From contig CP075496.1 in assembly GCA_021613535.1 (NCBI GenBank), positions 3,534,001-3,598,000 of the forward strand: DNA of 64,000 nt, given 5' to 3'. Source of the stretch: Adineta vaga. Its lineage: Eukaryota > Rotifera. The notes below the pieces were generated by a model. That model searched no databases. It saw only the letters and a list, made by a program, of their open reading frames with translations, and was not told where the DNA came from. Positions 38,401-49,348 of this stretch are shown here, one piece after another. A program made the position numbers and the translations under genes. Position 1 is the stretch's first letter. Each line of letters opens with the position of its first letter.

Positions 38401-41400
38401 AGTGATAGAAACAGAAGAACATGATTTGACAACTACTCAATTTAGTGAACAAAGAGAAGGAGAAGAAGATGTTCCTCCCAACTATGCTGAAATTTCGGTC
38501 AGAGCTCAAGATCGGTCACGAGAAGATGAAAAAGACGATCATTACCTACAACAACAACATATCATCGATGAAACTAATGCTGAACCATTTTTCAATGTCA
38601 CACATGAAGAAGACAAAGATGATTATGAACTGATAGGAACAACTGGTGTCGAAAGATCTCGTTCTACATCTCCACGACCAAGTGAACATGAAGAAGAAGA
38701 GACTATTCATCATGGTGACCAGATTGTGGTTAAAACTCAACATGAGTCAGACAAAGATGAAGATGACAATGAAGATCGTCATCTTGAACGACAACATAGC
38801 ACCGAAGAAACTATTTTAGAATTATCTCAGAATATTGTACGTCCATCAAATGAAGACGAAAGACGATTCAGTACTGACGAAGTTCCAACTACACCTCATG
38901 AAGAAGTACGCATATCCAGCTTCGAAAAACACATCACTGCATCCTCACAACACAGTGAACATGAAAAGGAACAGGACGAAGGTCATCACCTTCAACAACA
39001 TCAACAACCCACCATCGATGAAACTAATGCTGAACCATTTTTCAACGTCACACATGAAGAAGACAAAGATGATTATGAACTGATAGGAACAACTGGTGTC
39101 GAAAGATCTCGTTCTGAATCTCCACGATCAAGTAAACATGAAGATGAAGAAGAAGAGACTATTCATCATGGTGACCAGATTGTGGTTAAAACTCAACATG
39201 AGTCAGACAAAGATGAAGATGACAATGAAGAACATCATCTTGAACGACAGAGTAGCTTCGAGGAAACAACTGCTCAATCTTCTCAAAATATTCCACATGA
39301 AGACGATAAGCAAGAAGAACAAATGCACATTGAAGAAACGTTGGCCACACGTCGAGAAGACGTAGAAGCTGAAGAAGAACCCCACACTGAATCACCTCAA
39401 TTCAGTGAACATGAAAGTGAAAATGAAGCAACACATCATTCTATTGAAAAAACAACCGAATCTCAATCTACAATTGATCAAACACAACATCGACGAAGCA
39501 CAGAAATAGGAGAGCTTCAATCTTTTCCAACAATCGAACAGGAAGAGTTTCGACAAGTAAGATTTCCCAGTGATAAAGAATCTGTGATCAGTCCACAAGA
39601 AGAAAATCTACCACAAAAAGATGAATATAAATTAGACAAAAGATTCAGTGTTGAACATATTGATGTGGAATCGCCTCAATTTAATGAACATGAAGATGAA
39701 CAAGATCAATTAGAAAAATCATTCAGTCCAAAACAAACATTTACTGAAGAAAAACATGTACTCGAACAACCATCAAACTTTGAAACTGTCCATACCGAAC
39801 CACATCAATTGAGTGAAGATGAAAGACAAACAAAACTAGCAGATAATGATCATGATGAATATAAATATGAAACTACAACAGAATCTTCGCGTACAATTGA
39901 ACCAAATCAATATGATTTTCGAGAACAATTGACTAACAATGAAATTCGTGCTGAATCACCATCAACACTTACAGATGAAGAAGATCAAACTGAGCACAAA
40001 TTAAGTACCGAAAAATCTCATCATGAAAGTGAACATGAACAAGAAGAAGAAGAAGAAGAAGAGCAGTATAGACCTGAAAGAAAATCTAGTTTGGATCAAG
40101 TAAGTCTTCAATCATCACCAAAAGTCGAACAACAGAAAGATTTTTATGAACGATATCCAAGTACTCATAGTACTACAGACGAAAAGTCTGAAAACGAAGG
40201 TGATATTCATTTGGAACGAAAATTAAGTTCTGGAAAAATTAGTACCAAGTCTCCTCGTGTAAGTGAACGCGATCAAGATGAAGTAGAAGATCAATATCAG
40301 CAACAGTTTAGTGCAGATGAATCGTCATTGAACAGTTCACAAAAAATTGTCGAAGAACAGATAGTTGCTCCTGATGACGATGATGATGTTATCATGGAAA
40401 TATCGCATGATAGCCGTCAAAATCAATATAAAAATGAAGAAATCATTCAAACTGCTGCATTGATCCGAGTAGATTCACAAAAATCTGAAGATGAACATGA
40501 ACAAGAAGCTCCACGAAAATTCAGCGAAGGTCAAGTTATCATGAAATTGATTCCAGCATCGGACACGGAAGATGAAAGCCAATTGAGTACTGAACAGGTT
40601 TCCACTGAAACTTATCCAGTAACTCAAGAATATGAAAATCAACAACATACAGCACATCATGATAAAACTTCGGTTGAAACACCTCATATGATCGAAGACG
40701 ATATCACTGATCAAAAAGATAACAAAACAAGTAATGTTAAATTTATTGTTGCATCTGCTCCATCATCATTCGAAGAGGACCGAGATTCACAAGAATTTAA
40801 CACCGAATCATCTTCTAAACTAACTGAAGAAACAGAAGAAAAACATCAACAACAACAACAACATCGAGCAGATAGTTCTGAACAGACACATTTCGACCAA
40901 CCAGGTACATCACAACGTAAATCTACCAGTGAATCATCCGATGATCATGATGATAATGAAGATAAACCTGACAATAAAGTAGCAGTACATGAAACTGAAC
41001 AATCACAGAAGTTTTCTACTGTACACAGTCAATCAGATGAAGACGAGCAATATCCATCTGATCGTAAACAAAGTACTGAAGAAGTCATCGTGAAATCTTC
41101 TCCAGTAAGTGAAACTATTCAACATGAACAATCACCTATAAGTCAACAATCATCTGTCATCTCTCATGATGAAATTGAAGAACATGAATCTAGAACTGAA
41201 AATGATTATAAACCTTCACATAATTTGACCTTGGAAAATATCGACAGAAAATCTCCTTTAACAGCTGAACATGAAGAAGATCAATATCCAGATGAATTTA
41301 TTATTGAACAAACTCACGAAACTGATGAAGATGAAGAAGATCAACATCACAAACGATTCGCAACATCTGATCAACAAAGTGAAGAAATCAAAGACGAACA

Positions 41401-44400
41401 AAAATCGATTGCAGATCAATCATTTACTCATTCATCACATGAAAGTGAACATGAAGAGGATGATAAACATCGAGGAGAAATTATTAGTACATCTCATTTA
41501 TCAGACGAAGACGAACATTACCAACCTGAACATAAACACAGTTCAGATCATATTGTACCAGAAATATCTCCTACAATTGAATCAAAACACTTTGAATCAT
41601 CGACAGCGTTTCAACGATTACCATCTACATCTCATGAAGAATCAGATCAACTTATTGTTGAACAAACAGAAATAATAGCAAAAGATGAAAAAGATCAATA
41701 TGAACATCCAGTTGAACATGAACCTGTACGACGATTAAGTGATGATAAAACAACTACAAAATCAGATATCGAAAGTGAACCTGAAGAAGAACCAAAACAT
41801 TATGATGAAATTGATCGAAAATCCGATACCGAAAAAATGACTACTCAAACATCACAGTTAAGTGACAAAGAAGACAATGAACAACAAGAACAAGATATTC
41901 TTGCTCATTCACAAGAAATTGAAGAACAAAAAGAAACAACCGATCATAGCATTACCGAATCTCTGGACCATACACAAGAAAGTACTGATTTTCAAAGATT
42001 AGTAAGTGCAGGACACGTTGCTCTGTCTTTTCCTCGACAACTTGCTGAAAATCAAGACGAACGTCGTTCAAGCATTGAAGAAAAATCTACTATTCCATTC
42101 CTGACGAAAATGAATCAGAAGAACATAATCTGGCTGAAACTCATTCTCCTAAAAATTTCGAACGAGAAATTAGTGATGATAATTTTGTCAATCTACAATC
42201 AGCATCCTTTAATCAAGACGAAGATGATCAAGTAAAACGGCCAGAACCATGGACAGAATCACCATTTCAACGTGAAGAAATCTATGGTGACAAATATCGA
42301 CCAGCTAAATATACTCATGAATCACCAGATACAGAACCTCAATCTTCAATAATCTCACATATACAACATTCAAGTATTATATCTCGTACAATTCCGTCAT
42401 ATCAAGATGAAGAAGAATTAGAGCATGAAGAATTTCGTCCGACACATCTTGATATTTCAATTGGTGACGAAAATGAAAAGAACTTATGCACAACGTCAAC
42501 ACCTGAAACTGAACATATTCTTTCAGAATCTAATCAAGACAATCAATATGAAAAAGTTCTTGAACAAACATCGAATGAGTTTGTTAATCGAATTCTAGAC
42601 GAAGCTATTAATGAAACTATTGAACAAGATAAAAATTATACTATATATCAAACAGCAACCGGTATTGTCAATAATGTATTCGATAATGTCTATACAAAAT
42701 TTGATGATGAAGTACTTTCTTCACAACGTGACGAAGCAACTAGTGCCGATGTATCTATTAGTGATTTAACTGATTGGTCATCTTTAGTAAAGAATGTTCC
42801 AGATGTTATAACAGAAGAAACATCAACTAGAATTACAAGTAGTGAAAGTGATCGAATTGAAGTAAAAGAGCAAGAACATTCAACATCCGATGACGAAGAA
42901 AATGAAAAATTAGTTAAAAATATTACTGACGAACTATACTTATCTGTTGCAGATGCTGAAACAACCAAATCTACAAATGAACTCGCCGATCTCGTTCAAG
43001 ATTTACATCGATTTGAACAAGAAATCAATGATAATATCGATATTATTCGTTCTTCCTCACCTTCAGAATCATCGTCAATGTCGGATAATGATGAAATTCA
43101 TCATTATGATATAACTGTTCCATCGATACCCGAACCGCAATCTACCGAAGAAAAACTTCACTTACCAATCTCATCTAAATCTTCGAATGAAACTGATGAT
43201 CATGTTAGTGATTTGAAAGATACTAATGTAGAAAAACTCGAATCAACAAATATCGATTCACTATCACGTGATATTCTTCAATATCGTCGTGATTCACAAT
43301 CCAATCAATCAGAAAATCATTCACATGAAATAGAACGTCGACCATCAAGTCCACCCACATCACCACTACTCAAAGAACAATTTGTTCAAGTTACATGTTC
43401 ATCCATGAATGATGTTGATCAAGTACGAGAACAATTAGTAAATGAAATAGACGATCCTTCCGGTTTACAAGAAATGATCAGTGCAGCTATTCAACAAGCA
43501 CAACAAAATATTCATTCAGATGTAAGTTCAAGAAAAAGAAAGATATTTTCAAGTTTCTTTTTCATCGTTTTAGCATTTGGATATTCCTCGTCCAAGAACA
43601 AAATCAATTCCAACGATTGTTGCTGATCAACGTCATCCACCTCATATTCACTCATCAGCAACGAGTATATCAGATGAATTAGACCTTTCTCATGAAGATA
43701 GTACCGGTGATCGATCAAGTGAATTAGCTGCTCAACTTGATTATCTTCGACGAATGTCACGTTACGAACACTTAATGGACGAACAACAACGTGAAGCAAC
43801 CAATTTAGAAAATAATCAAATACATGATATAGATCCTGCATTTCATACAACATTCAGTGATGAAGATGCGGAGTTATTGGCAAGTAATTATTTAAAGAGT
43901 GTTCGTGAAGAACAACCAACATCTGATGAACATGAAGACGAGGACGACAACGAAAAAGATGAAGATAAGAAGAAAACAAAACGTCCATCGTCGACTGATG
44001 ATCACAATAAATCATTATCGAAACATCATGATTCCGATGACGATGATGATCATGATCATGATCATAAAGGTAACAAACCATTAATATCATCAACCATTCA
44101 AGAAACAACTTCATCTGAATCATATCAACAACCGACTTCGAATGAGTCAAATCAAAAACAAACCTATCAATCTTCACAGCAACAAATGGACATGAGTACT
44201 GATTCAATCAATGAATCAATGGCCATTAGTCAAGATTCTCTTAAACGACATTCATCTGATTCTCTCGATTCCGAACAAGAATTGAAACTTCTTTCATCTG
44301 CAACTCCTCTTCTACCTTCTAATGACACAGATGATTTCATTATGAGACAACATCAAAGTGAACCAACACCAAGTCAAATGATGAAAAAATATGATGACGA

Positions 44401-47400
44401 TAGTTTAAATGATCTCAAATCAACAAATATTCAATATCCATTAATATCCAATGAAATCGATATTGGACAACTGCCTGTTATTCATGCACGACGTACAGCA
44501 AGTGAAAATAGTCTTTTCAGTTCATCATCATCATCATTACATATGTATGATGGGCATTCATTATCAGCATCATGTTTAGCTGATAAAGATGATTTAACAC
44601 CCTCGAATGAATATATTGATTATCAACAACAAATTCTATATGATGATACACACAAAAATCAACAAATTTATCGTGAAACAACTCGAAAAGATGTTGATGA
44701 TGATAATAATGATTTCAATCAAAGTTCATCTCCATCCACGAGTGGAGGTGGCTTTTTTGATCGTGTCAAAGCATTTGTTAGTAAACCAGTTGAAATTGTA
44801 CAAGAAGTTATGGAAAATCGTCGTAAACAACGATCAACATCGTCGTTAAATAGTAATCCAGATTTTAATGAAAAACAACTTATGGACAATGAAAATGACT
44901 CATTAACATCTTCATTACAACAACATTTTCATTCTGCTTATGAATTACATGATGATGAACAAAGTAAACTTGTTCGTAGTCCCGAATTATATGAAATGGA
45001 TCATGTTAACAATCCGAATCAAACAGATTTATTACCACATTTACATATTCAAAATCGTACACAATCAGAAACACTACTGAAAACTGATGATTCGAAGCGT
45101 AATAGTCTAGTAACAGGTAGTAATGAAATATTTGAAGAATTCCTACCAACACTTTCAAAAGAGAATTCATTGGAATTTATGCAACAACAGCAACGACTTT
45201 CAACACCATATGATGATGTGGTGGAAAAAGAATCCAGTCCTGAACATTCGGAATCTTTTAATTTACCGACAACAGCATTTTTAGATACATTTGAACCGAC
45301 AAGTAGTTGTCAAAGACCATTAGCACTCAGCGTACCTAGCCAACCACAAAAAGCAGATGAACCAATGACAGAAGAAGAATTCGATGTACTTACATCAGAT
45401 TACGTCAATCAAGTATTAACCGATGTTGTAGCTCAAATGACTGGAGACCATGATGATTCTTCTCACAGTAACAAAAGCGATAATCTATCAGCGAATAATA
45501 CTTCATCTGATAACGATGACGATGAACTTCATGAAGACGATGAACACGAACAAAAACAAAATCAAATTCCAACAGATACAAGTTCATTTGGTTTTAATGA
45601 TCGATATAGTGCTGATGAATCTTCAAATACTCGTGATCAATCTGCTGATGAAGATCATTCAGCTCGATCATCAAGAACAACAACACCAACAAAAAGTTTC
45701 CAACATTCATATACAGATATTGAAATTCTCAATACCGAAAACGCTTCAAATAGATTAGCATCACCACCACAACCACCACCTCCGCCGCCAGTTATTGTCC
45801 GTCATGGTTCTCAATCTGATACGGGAACATATTTTAGTGCAATATCACCATCAAGTGGCGGTGAATATGTCGATGCTCATGGTAAAAGTTCAACAGTTGA
45901 TGAAGATAAAATACATCTTCAACCACCTACACAATCCAATTCTAGTCAATATTTAACTGCTGATGATGAAACACCAAATTTCTTGACATCAGATGATAAT
46001 GAATATGCGGATGAAAGTGGAACAATTAATCCTGGTTATGATGATTCTAGTTCCGATGAAAAACATTCGAATGAAACTCGTTCACAAATTTCTACAACAA
46101 CGAATGAAAAATTATCGCAAGATAAGTACTCTGGTGAAGGTGAAGAAAGTAGTGGTGGAAATCTAGAAACAACTCAACGGCGAAAACGTTCTAATGAACA
46201 ACGAATATCTTTACCAATTGACACAATAAGTAATAATTCGGAAAATGTTACATCGAAAAGTGTTTCATTTAAATTAGAAGCTAATGATAATTCACCACGT
46301 TCACCTCGTCTATCACCAGGGAGTAGTGGATTTGTAGGAGGAAGTTATTTTCGAGAGGAAAGTGTTGACTCACCGATTGACGATTCGAATGAAAAACAGT
46401 TAATCAAAAGTATTCAAGAAGATATTCTTCGAACTAATCTTGCAACATTAAAAACTGATCTAGAATTAATTGAAAATGAAAATGAAAATGAACAACAAAC
46501 GTATCGATTAACATCAACTCCACTACCAACTACATCAACATCAACAACAAAGAAATCTTCATCTTATTCCGATTATGATGCTGGTGATGAAAGTGATCGT
46601 GATTCTTCATTAATGGATTCAATTAAATCAAGTATTCAAATACAATTAGATGATATTTATCAAGAAAAAGAATCTTTAATCGATAGAATTAAACTTAAAT
46701 TTGAACGTTCATTAGATCGTCTAGTAGAAAAAACGTTAGCTGGCGATGATGATACTAATAAATCTGACATTATTTCACCATTCACTGATCAAAGTCTTAA
46801 TCGTTCCTTACCAACAAGTGAACCAGTAACAACAACAACAACTGGTCTTATTCATGCACATAGCGAACAACATTTACAAGCTTGTCCAGATGAACTTGAT
46901 TATGGAACATTACAACGTTTTAGTTCAGATAGTTGTATAATTATTCGTGTACCTGAACAATATACACCATCATCAACATTATTTTTTGATCAATTAAGAA
47001 ATGAACAACTTGAACAAAAACCTTCCGCTGTTAATAAACAACCATCAGCATTTAGTTTTTACACAAAACAACAAGAACAACAACAGCAACAGCAGCAACA
47101 TCCTCAACCTTCAAGTAGTCCAATTGAAATGTTAACAACCAAAACTGAATTAATTGAAAATATTTCGCCTATTAATCGTTATACACCACGTTCATTAGAT
47201 GATTCATCTTTAGAATTTGGTGAACGTGATACAGGCGAAATGTCCGATGAATTTGTTCTTGTGAAAAATATTTCTCCGTCAACAAATTCGAAAGAAATCA
47301 AACATGATACACCATCACATTCATCCTCAAGTTCATCTGATAAACATGAAAGTCCAGATTTAATTGATATTCTTCAACATCAATGTGAATATCCACCACT

Positions 47401-48496
47401 TGATACTGGCTTCGATTTACGTTCAGGTACAACATTAGAAACTGTTTATGAAAGTCCAGAATTACGACAAGATGAAATTAAACCTGCTCTAAGTACGTTA
47501 AGTTTAACAACAAGTGATATTCTTCGTCCATTTTCAGCTGATCATAATTCATCGAATACACCAAATACAGATGATTCATTATTGGAATTTGAACGTATTG
47601 AAATGGAATTATTGAAAAATACTTCAACAACAAATATTATTGATACAGCACGTGAAATACGTTCATCAGTTGATTCATTAATACAACAACATGAGAACAA
47701 TAATGATAAAGTTGAATCATTTATTGAAAAACATTTTCCATCTATTGATAATGATGTTCAAAATGTTCTCAGTGATATTCTTGATATGGCAGGTGATTTA
47801 ACAAATTCTATTTCATCTCAATCTGATGCAACAACTGTCATTGAAAAATCTCAACGTCATTCAATTGATGATGATTTCGTCGAGATAACACATGATGATC
47901 TACAAAATCAAGAACATAATTTATTTTCATCTGATGACGATATTCGTCAGCATCAAATGAATCCATCTAGTCATGACAAACGTCGTTTATCGGCACCTAC
48001 ACATGATCCAACAACAAGACGTATTAAAACTCCTTCATCAAGTTCATCATCTTCTTCATCATTTTCTTCGACATCCCGTTCTGTGATATATTCTCAACAA
48101 AATTCAGCATCAGGCTATTCTCAACATCGTGTATTACAAGCTGAAACTGATCTTGTTAGTTTTAGACAACAAACTCAAACACAATCGGCAACAGATTTAC
48201 CATTTTTACCACCATTTGTAAATACTAATCCGATTCGAACAAAACATCAATCAACAGCATCAGTTTCATCAACTCCATCTCTTACTCATACAGAATTATC
48301 GACCGGTCATTCGAAGAAAAAAACTCATTCACATCCCGGTTCGTTAGGAGGTCATCAACAATCTCCTCGATCAACATTATCCAAAGAAGGAATCTCTTCT
48401 TCACCTTTGACATCTATGTCTTCACATTCTTCATCATCTTCTCATCATTCCGACGATTGCTATTGTGCAGATCCCTCAACTAGTCAGCAACATTAG
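17364..48496 (+). CDS. Giant ankyrin: 24 ankyrin repeats, ZU5, UPA, death domain, ~5,000-residue disordered tail
   Basis: Multi-exon gene; the start at 17364 is one of several candidates, chosen because its 39-codon exon is the longest and in phase. The shared body begins at 20344 with [20 protein letters not shown], the ankyrin repeat-1 signature. I count 24 ankyrin repeats, then an acidic linker, ZU5 ([16 protein letters not shown]), a second ZU5/UPA block ([29 protein letters not shown]) and a death domain ([16 protein letters not shown]). After it come Ser/Thr/Pro-rich exons with two PPAKPPRH motifs, a 10.07 kb exon (33452-43521) and a last exon (43574-48496). Total about 7,500 residues. 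Ankyrins link spectrin to membrane proteins; giant forms organise axons. Two opposite one-base frame changes interrupt the giant exon near 38125 and 42090. Intron retention after the death domain would give short isoforms. Confidence 0.93.
18925..18933 (+). other. Candidate alternative first coding exon of ankyrin (d), very short
   Basis: Only three codons, MTV, followed by GTATGT in phase 0. Preceded at about 300 bp by a GA tract (18604-18628). So short that chance is a serious alternative. Confidence 0.2.
19690..19728 (+). other. Candidate alternative first coding exon of ankyrin (e)
   Basis: Thirteen codons, [13 protein letters not shown], followed by a perfect GTGAGT donor in phase 0, 615 bp before the repeat-1 exon. 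A purine-rich GA tract (19446-19470) lies about 220 bp upstream. It is the leader closest to the shared body. Confidence 0.45.
20344..24572 (+). other. Ankyrin-repeat domain (24 repeats) within the giant ankyrin
   Basis: Spread over about 20 exons, many breaking at the same place in the repeat. Typical units are [14 protein letters not shown] (repeat 7), [13 protein letters not shown] (19) and [21 protein letters not shown] (24, degenerate as in other ankyrins). The count of 24 equals that of canonical ankyrins. Between repeats 6 and 7 are two tiny exons: 30 nt at 21289-21318 ([10 protein letters not shown]) and 9 nt at 21479-21487 (LGR). The first corresponds to the short VNRTTE-type insertion at this place in vertebrate ankyrins; the second looks like an optional microexon. 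A 0.3 kb intron separates repeats 21 and 22. Confidence 0.93.
25664..27705 (+). other. ZU5-ZU5-UPA (spectrin-binding) module of the ankyrin
   Basis: Starts [21 protein letters not shown] and continues through [67 protein letters not shown] and [12 protein letters not shown] to [10 protein letters not shown]. Order and motifs match the ZU5N-ZU5C-UPA supramodule of ankyrins, in which the first ZU5 binds beta-spectrin. No domain element appears missing. Confidence 0.92.
27942..28445 (+). other. Death domain of the ankyrin
   Basis: Encoded by two exons. The core reads [20 protein letters not shown] and then [27 protein letters not shown] and [15 protein letters not shown]. Six-helix death-domain spacing matches metazoan ankyrins. 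Downstream exons carry acidic and Ser/Thr-rich sequence without a recognised fold. Confidence 0.88.
30353..32071 (+). other. Ser/Thr/Pro-rich ankyrin tail exon with PPAKPPRH motifs
   Basis: About 573 codons of disordered sequence between the death domain and the giant exons. Two copies of PPAKPPRH near 30652 and 30717 fit class I/II SH3-binding rules. It ends in a GTAGAA donor; read-through into the intron would stop within about 40 codons. Next comes a 60 nt exon (32531-32590) in a 1.4 kb intronic interval, then the giant exon. Confidence 0.8.
35128..35405 (+). repeat. Triplicated LIPE ... FYEGD motif in the ankyrin tail
   Basis: Three copies about 95-110 bp apart: [34 protein letters not shown] and [17 protein letters not shown]. 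They are diverged at DNA level but kept at protein level, so they look selected rather than freshly duplicated. Probably short linear binding motifs. Confidence 0.75.
37291..37875 (+). repeat. Three tandem 195 bp (65-codon) repeats in the ankyrin giant exon
   Basis: Units start at 37291, 37486 and 37681. Each encodes [18 protein letters not shown] and then EDTRRSSI. Units 1 and 2 differ at a single base by eye; unit 3 has several changes. A diverged fourth unit follows from about 37888. The length is a multiple of three, so copy-number change keeps the frame. Confidence 0.92.
38155..39245 (+). repeat. Three imperfect 441-450 bp repeats in the ankyrin giant exon
   Basis: The phrase LIGT(V/T)G(F/V)ERSRS recurs at about 38189, 38630 and 39080, and IHHGDQIVV with QHESDKDED follows each time. 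Spacing is 441 and 450 bp. Units 2 and 3 are the more alike. The array sits immediately after the first frame change. Confidence 0.85.
43574..48496 (+). other. 4.9 kb last coding exon of the ankyrin
   Basis: Joined to the giant exon by a 52 bp intron. About 1,640 codons, beginning [14 protein letters not shown] and ending with a Ser/His-rich tail [14 protein letters not shown]. Mostly disordered: poly-Gln runs near 47080, a PPPPP stretch near 45775, many Asp/Glu-Ser blocks. Possible helical parts lie near 46390-46740 ([29 protein letters not shown]). The stop TAG is at 48494-48496, with AATAAA at 48524. Confidence 0.88.
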
Positions 48497-48523
48497 ATTA
48501 TTTTACTTGGTAAAAATCAATGG

Positions 48524-48529
48524 AATAAA
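48524..48529 (+). terminator. Putative polyadenylation signal of the ankyrin gene
   Basis: AATAAA 28 bp after the ankyrin stop codon. A second AATAAA lies near 49011. Motif only. Confidence 0.35.
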
Positions 48530-48966
48530 TCTCCTTCTCTCTGTCTCTTAGTCATACTTCTTCTTTATTATCGCAATTAATCATCCTTCTTCGCGCCTTT
48601 AAATTATCACTAATGCATGGTTTTCTTAGCTTGCTTGTTGTGGTTAACCATACTCATATCTAACCATCACCAACATCACATATACTTAGGCAAATGAATA
48701 TCATCTCTCTTTTGTTTATTTCAGGTGAACATCATCGTTGAAGATTCTGTTTACATGAAGGGGTAGTCTTGTATCATGTATCGACAATAATCGTTTTTGT
48801 TTTTTCATTATTTGTGTGTTTAATTGAAATTAATTTTCTTTTTGTCTCTGTATGCTATTTATAATATAGGAGCATAATTGGTTGAAAAAAAAGAACTCTT
48901 AATGACGACAAAAACATTATTAAATACGTGTGAAACACGTCTTATTATATATCAAAATTAAAGTCA

Positions 48967-48999
<33 letters not shown>
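48967..48999 (+). repeat. (ATT)n microsatellite
   Basis: About eleven uninterrupted ATT units in the 3' flank of the ankyrin gene. Confidence 0.9.
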
Positions 49000-49348
49000 C
49001 TTCTTCTTACAAATAAAAACGAGATACATTTTTTCATTATCTTTATATATCAAATTATTTCTCGTTTTTTCTTATACAAACTGTCGTCGTGTTTCTTCAA
49101 TCTTTCATGCGATTTATAATTTGCTGCTTCTTTGTTTCTTTTCATTCTTTCTTTCTTCTCTACGTCTTTGCTTTGCTATGTATGTTCATTTGCATTATTA
49201 TCTTTCAGAACAAAATACACAAACTCAATTCTAATAATAGTCTATGAACAAAACCAAAAGACTTTCTTTTTCTTTGTATATATGTATAATATAAAGAGAA
49301 CCGAATTACAAAGAAAAATGTAAAAGACATTGCCATGAATTTGGAAAA

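Larger units (their letters stand above)
33452..43521 (+). other. 10.07 kb giant exon of the ankyrin tail
   Basis: A single exon with about 3,356 codons once two one-base frame changes are allowed. Sequence is acidic and rich in Ser, Glu, His and Gln, with recurring [19 protein letters not shown]-like phrases. It begins with a poly-Ser stretch, then a more ordered region (about 33780-34200), a helical region (about 34670-35000) and three LIPE/FYEGD motifs (35128-35405). From about 36000 onward it is highly repetitive. Frame 1 is open to the TGA at 38128-38130, the +1 frame is open from there to about 42090, and frame 1 resumes to the donor. Giant exons of this type encode axonal ankyrin tails in vertebrates, flies and nematodes. 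Confidence 0.85.
48497..49348. other. Convergent 3' intergenic region, ankyrin / CCDC17
   Basis: 0.85 kb holding the 3' flanks of two converging genes. Contains a clean ATT trinucleotide microsatellite of about 11 units (48967-48999). No coding potential recognised. Confidence 0.5.

Noticed and set aside
42002-42072. Intron with GTAAGT donor to explain the second frame change
   Set aside because: The only acceptor giving the right shift leads directly into an in-frame TGA.
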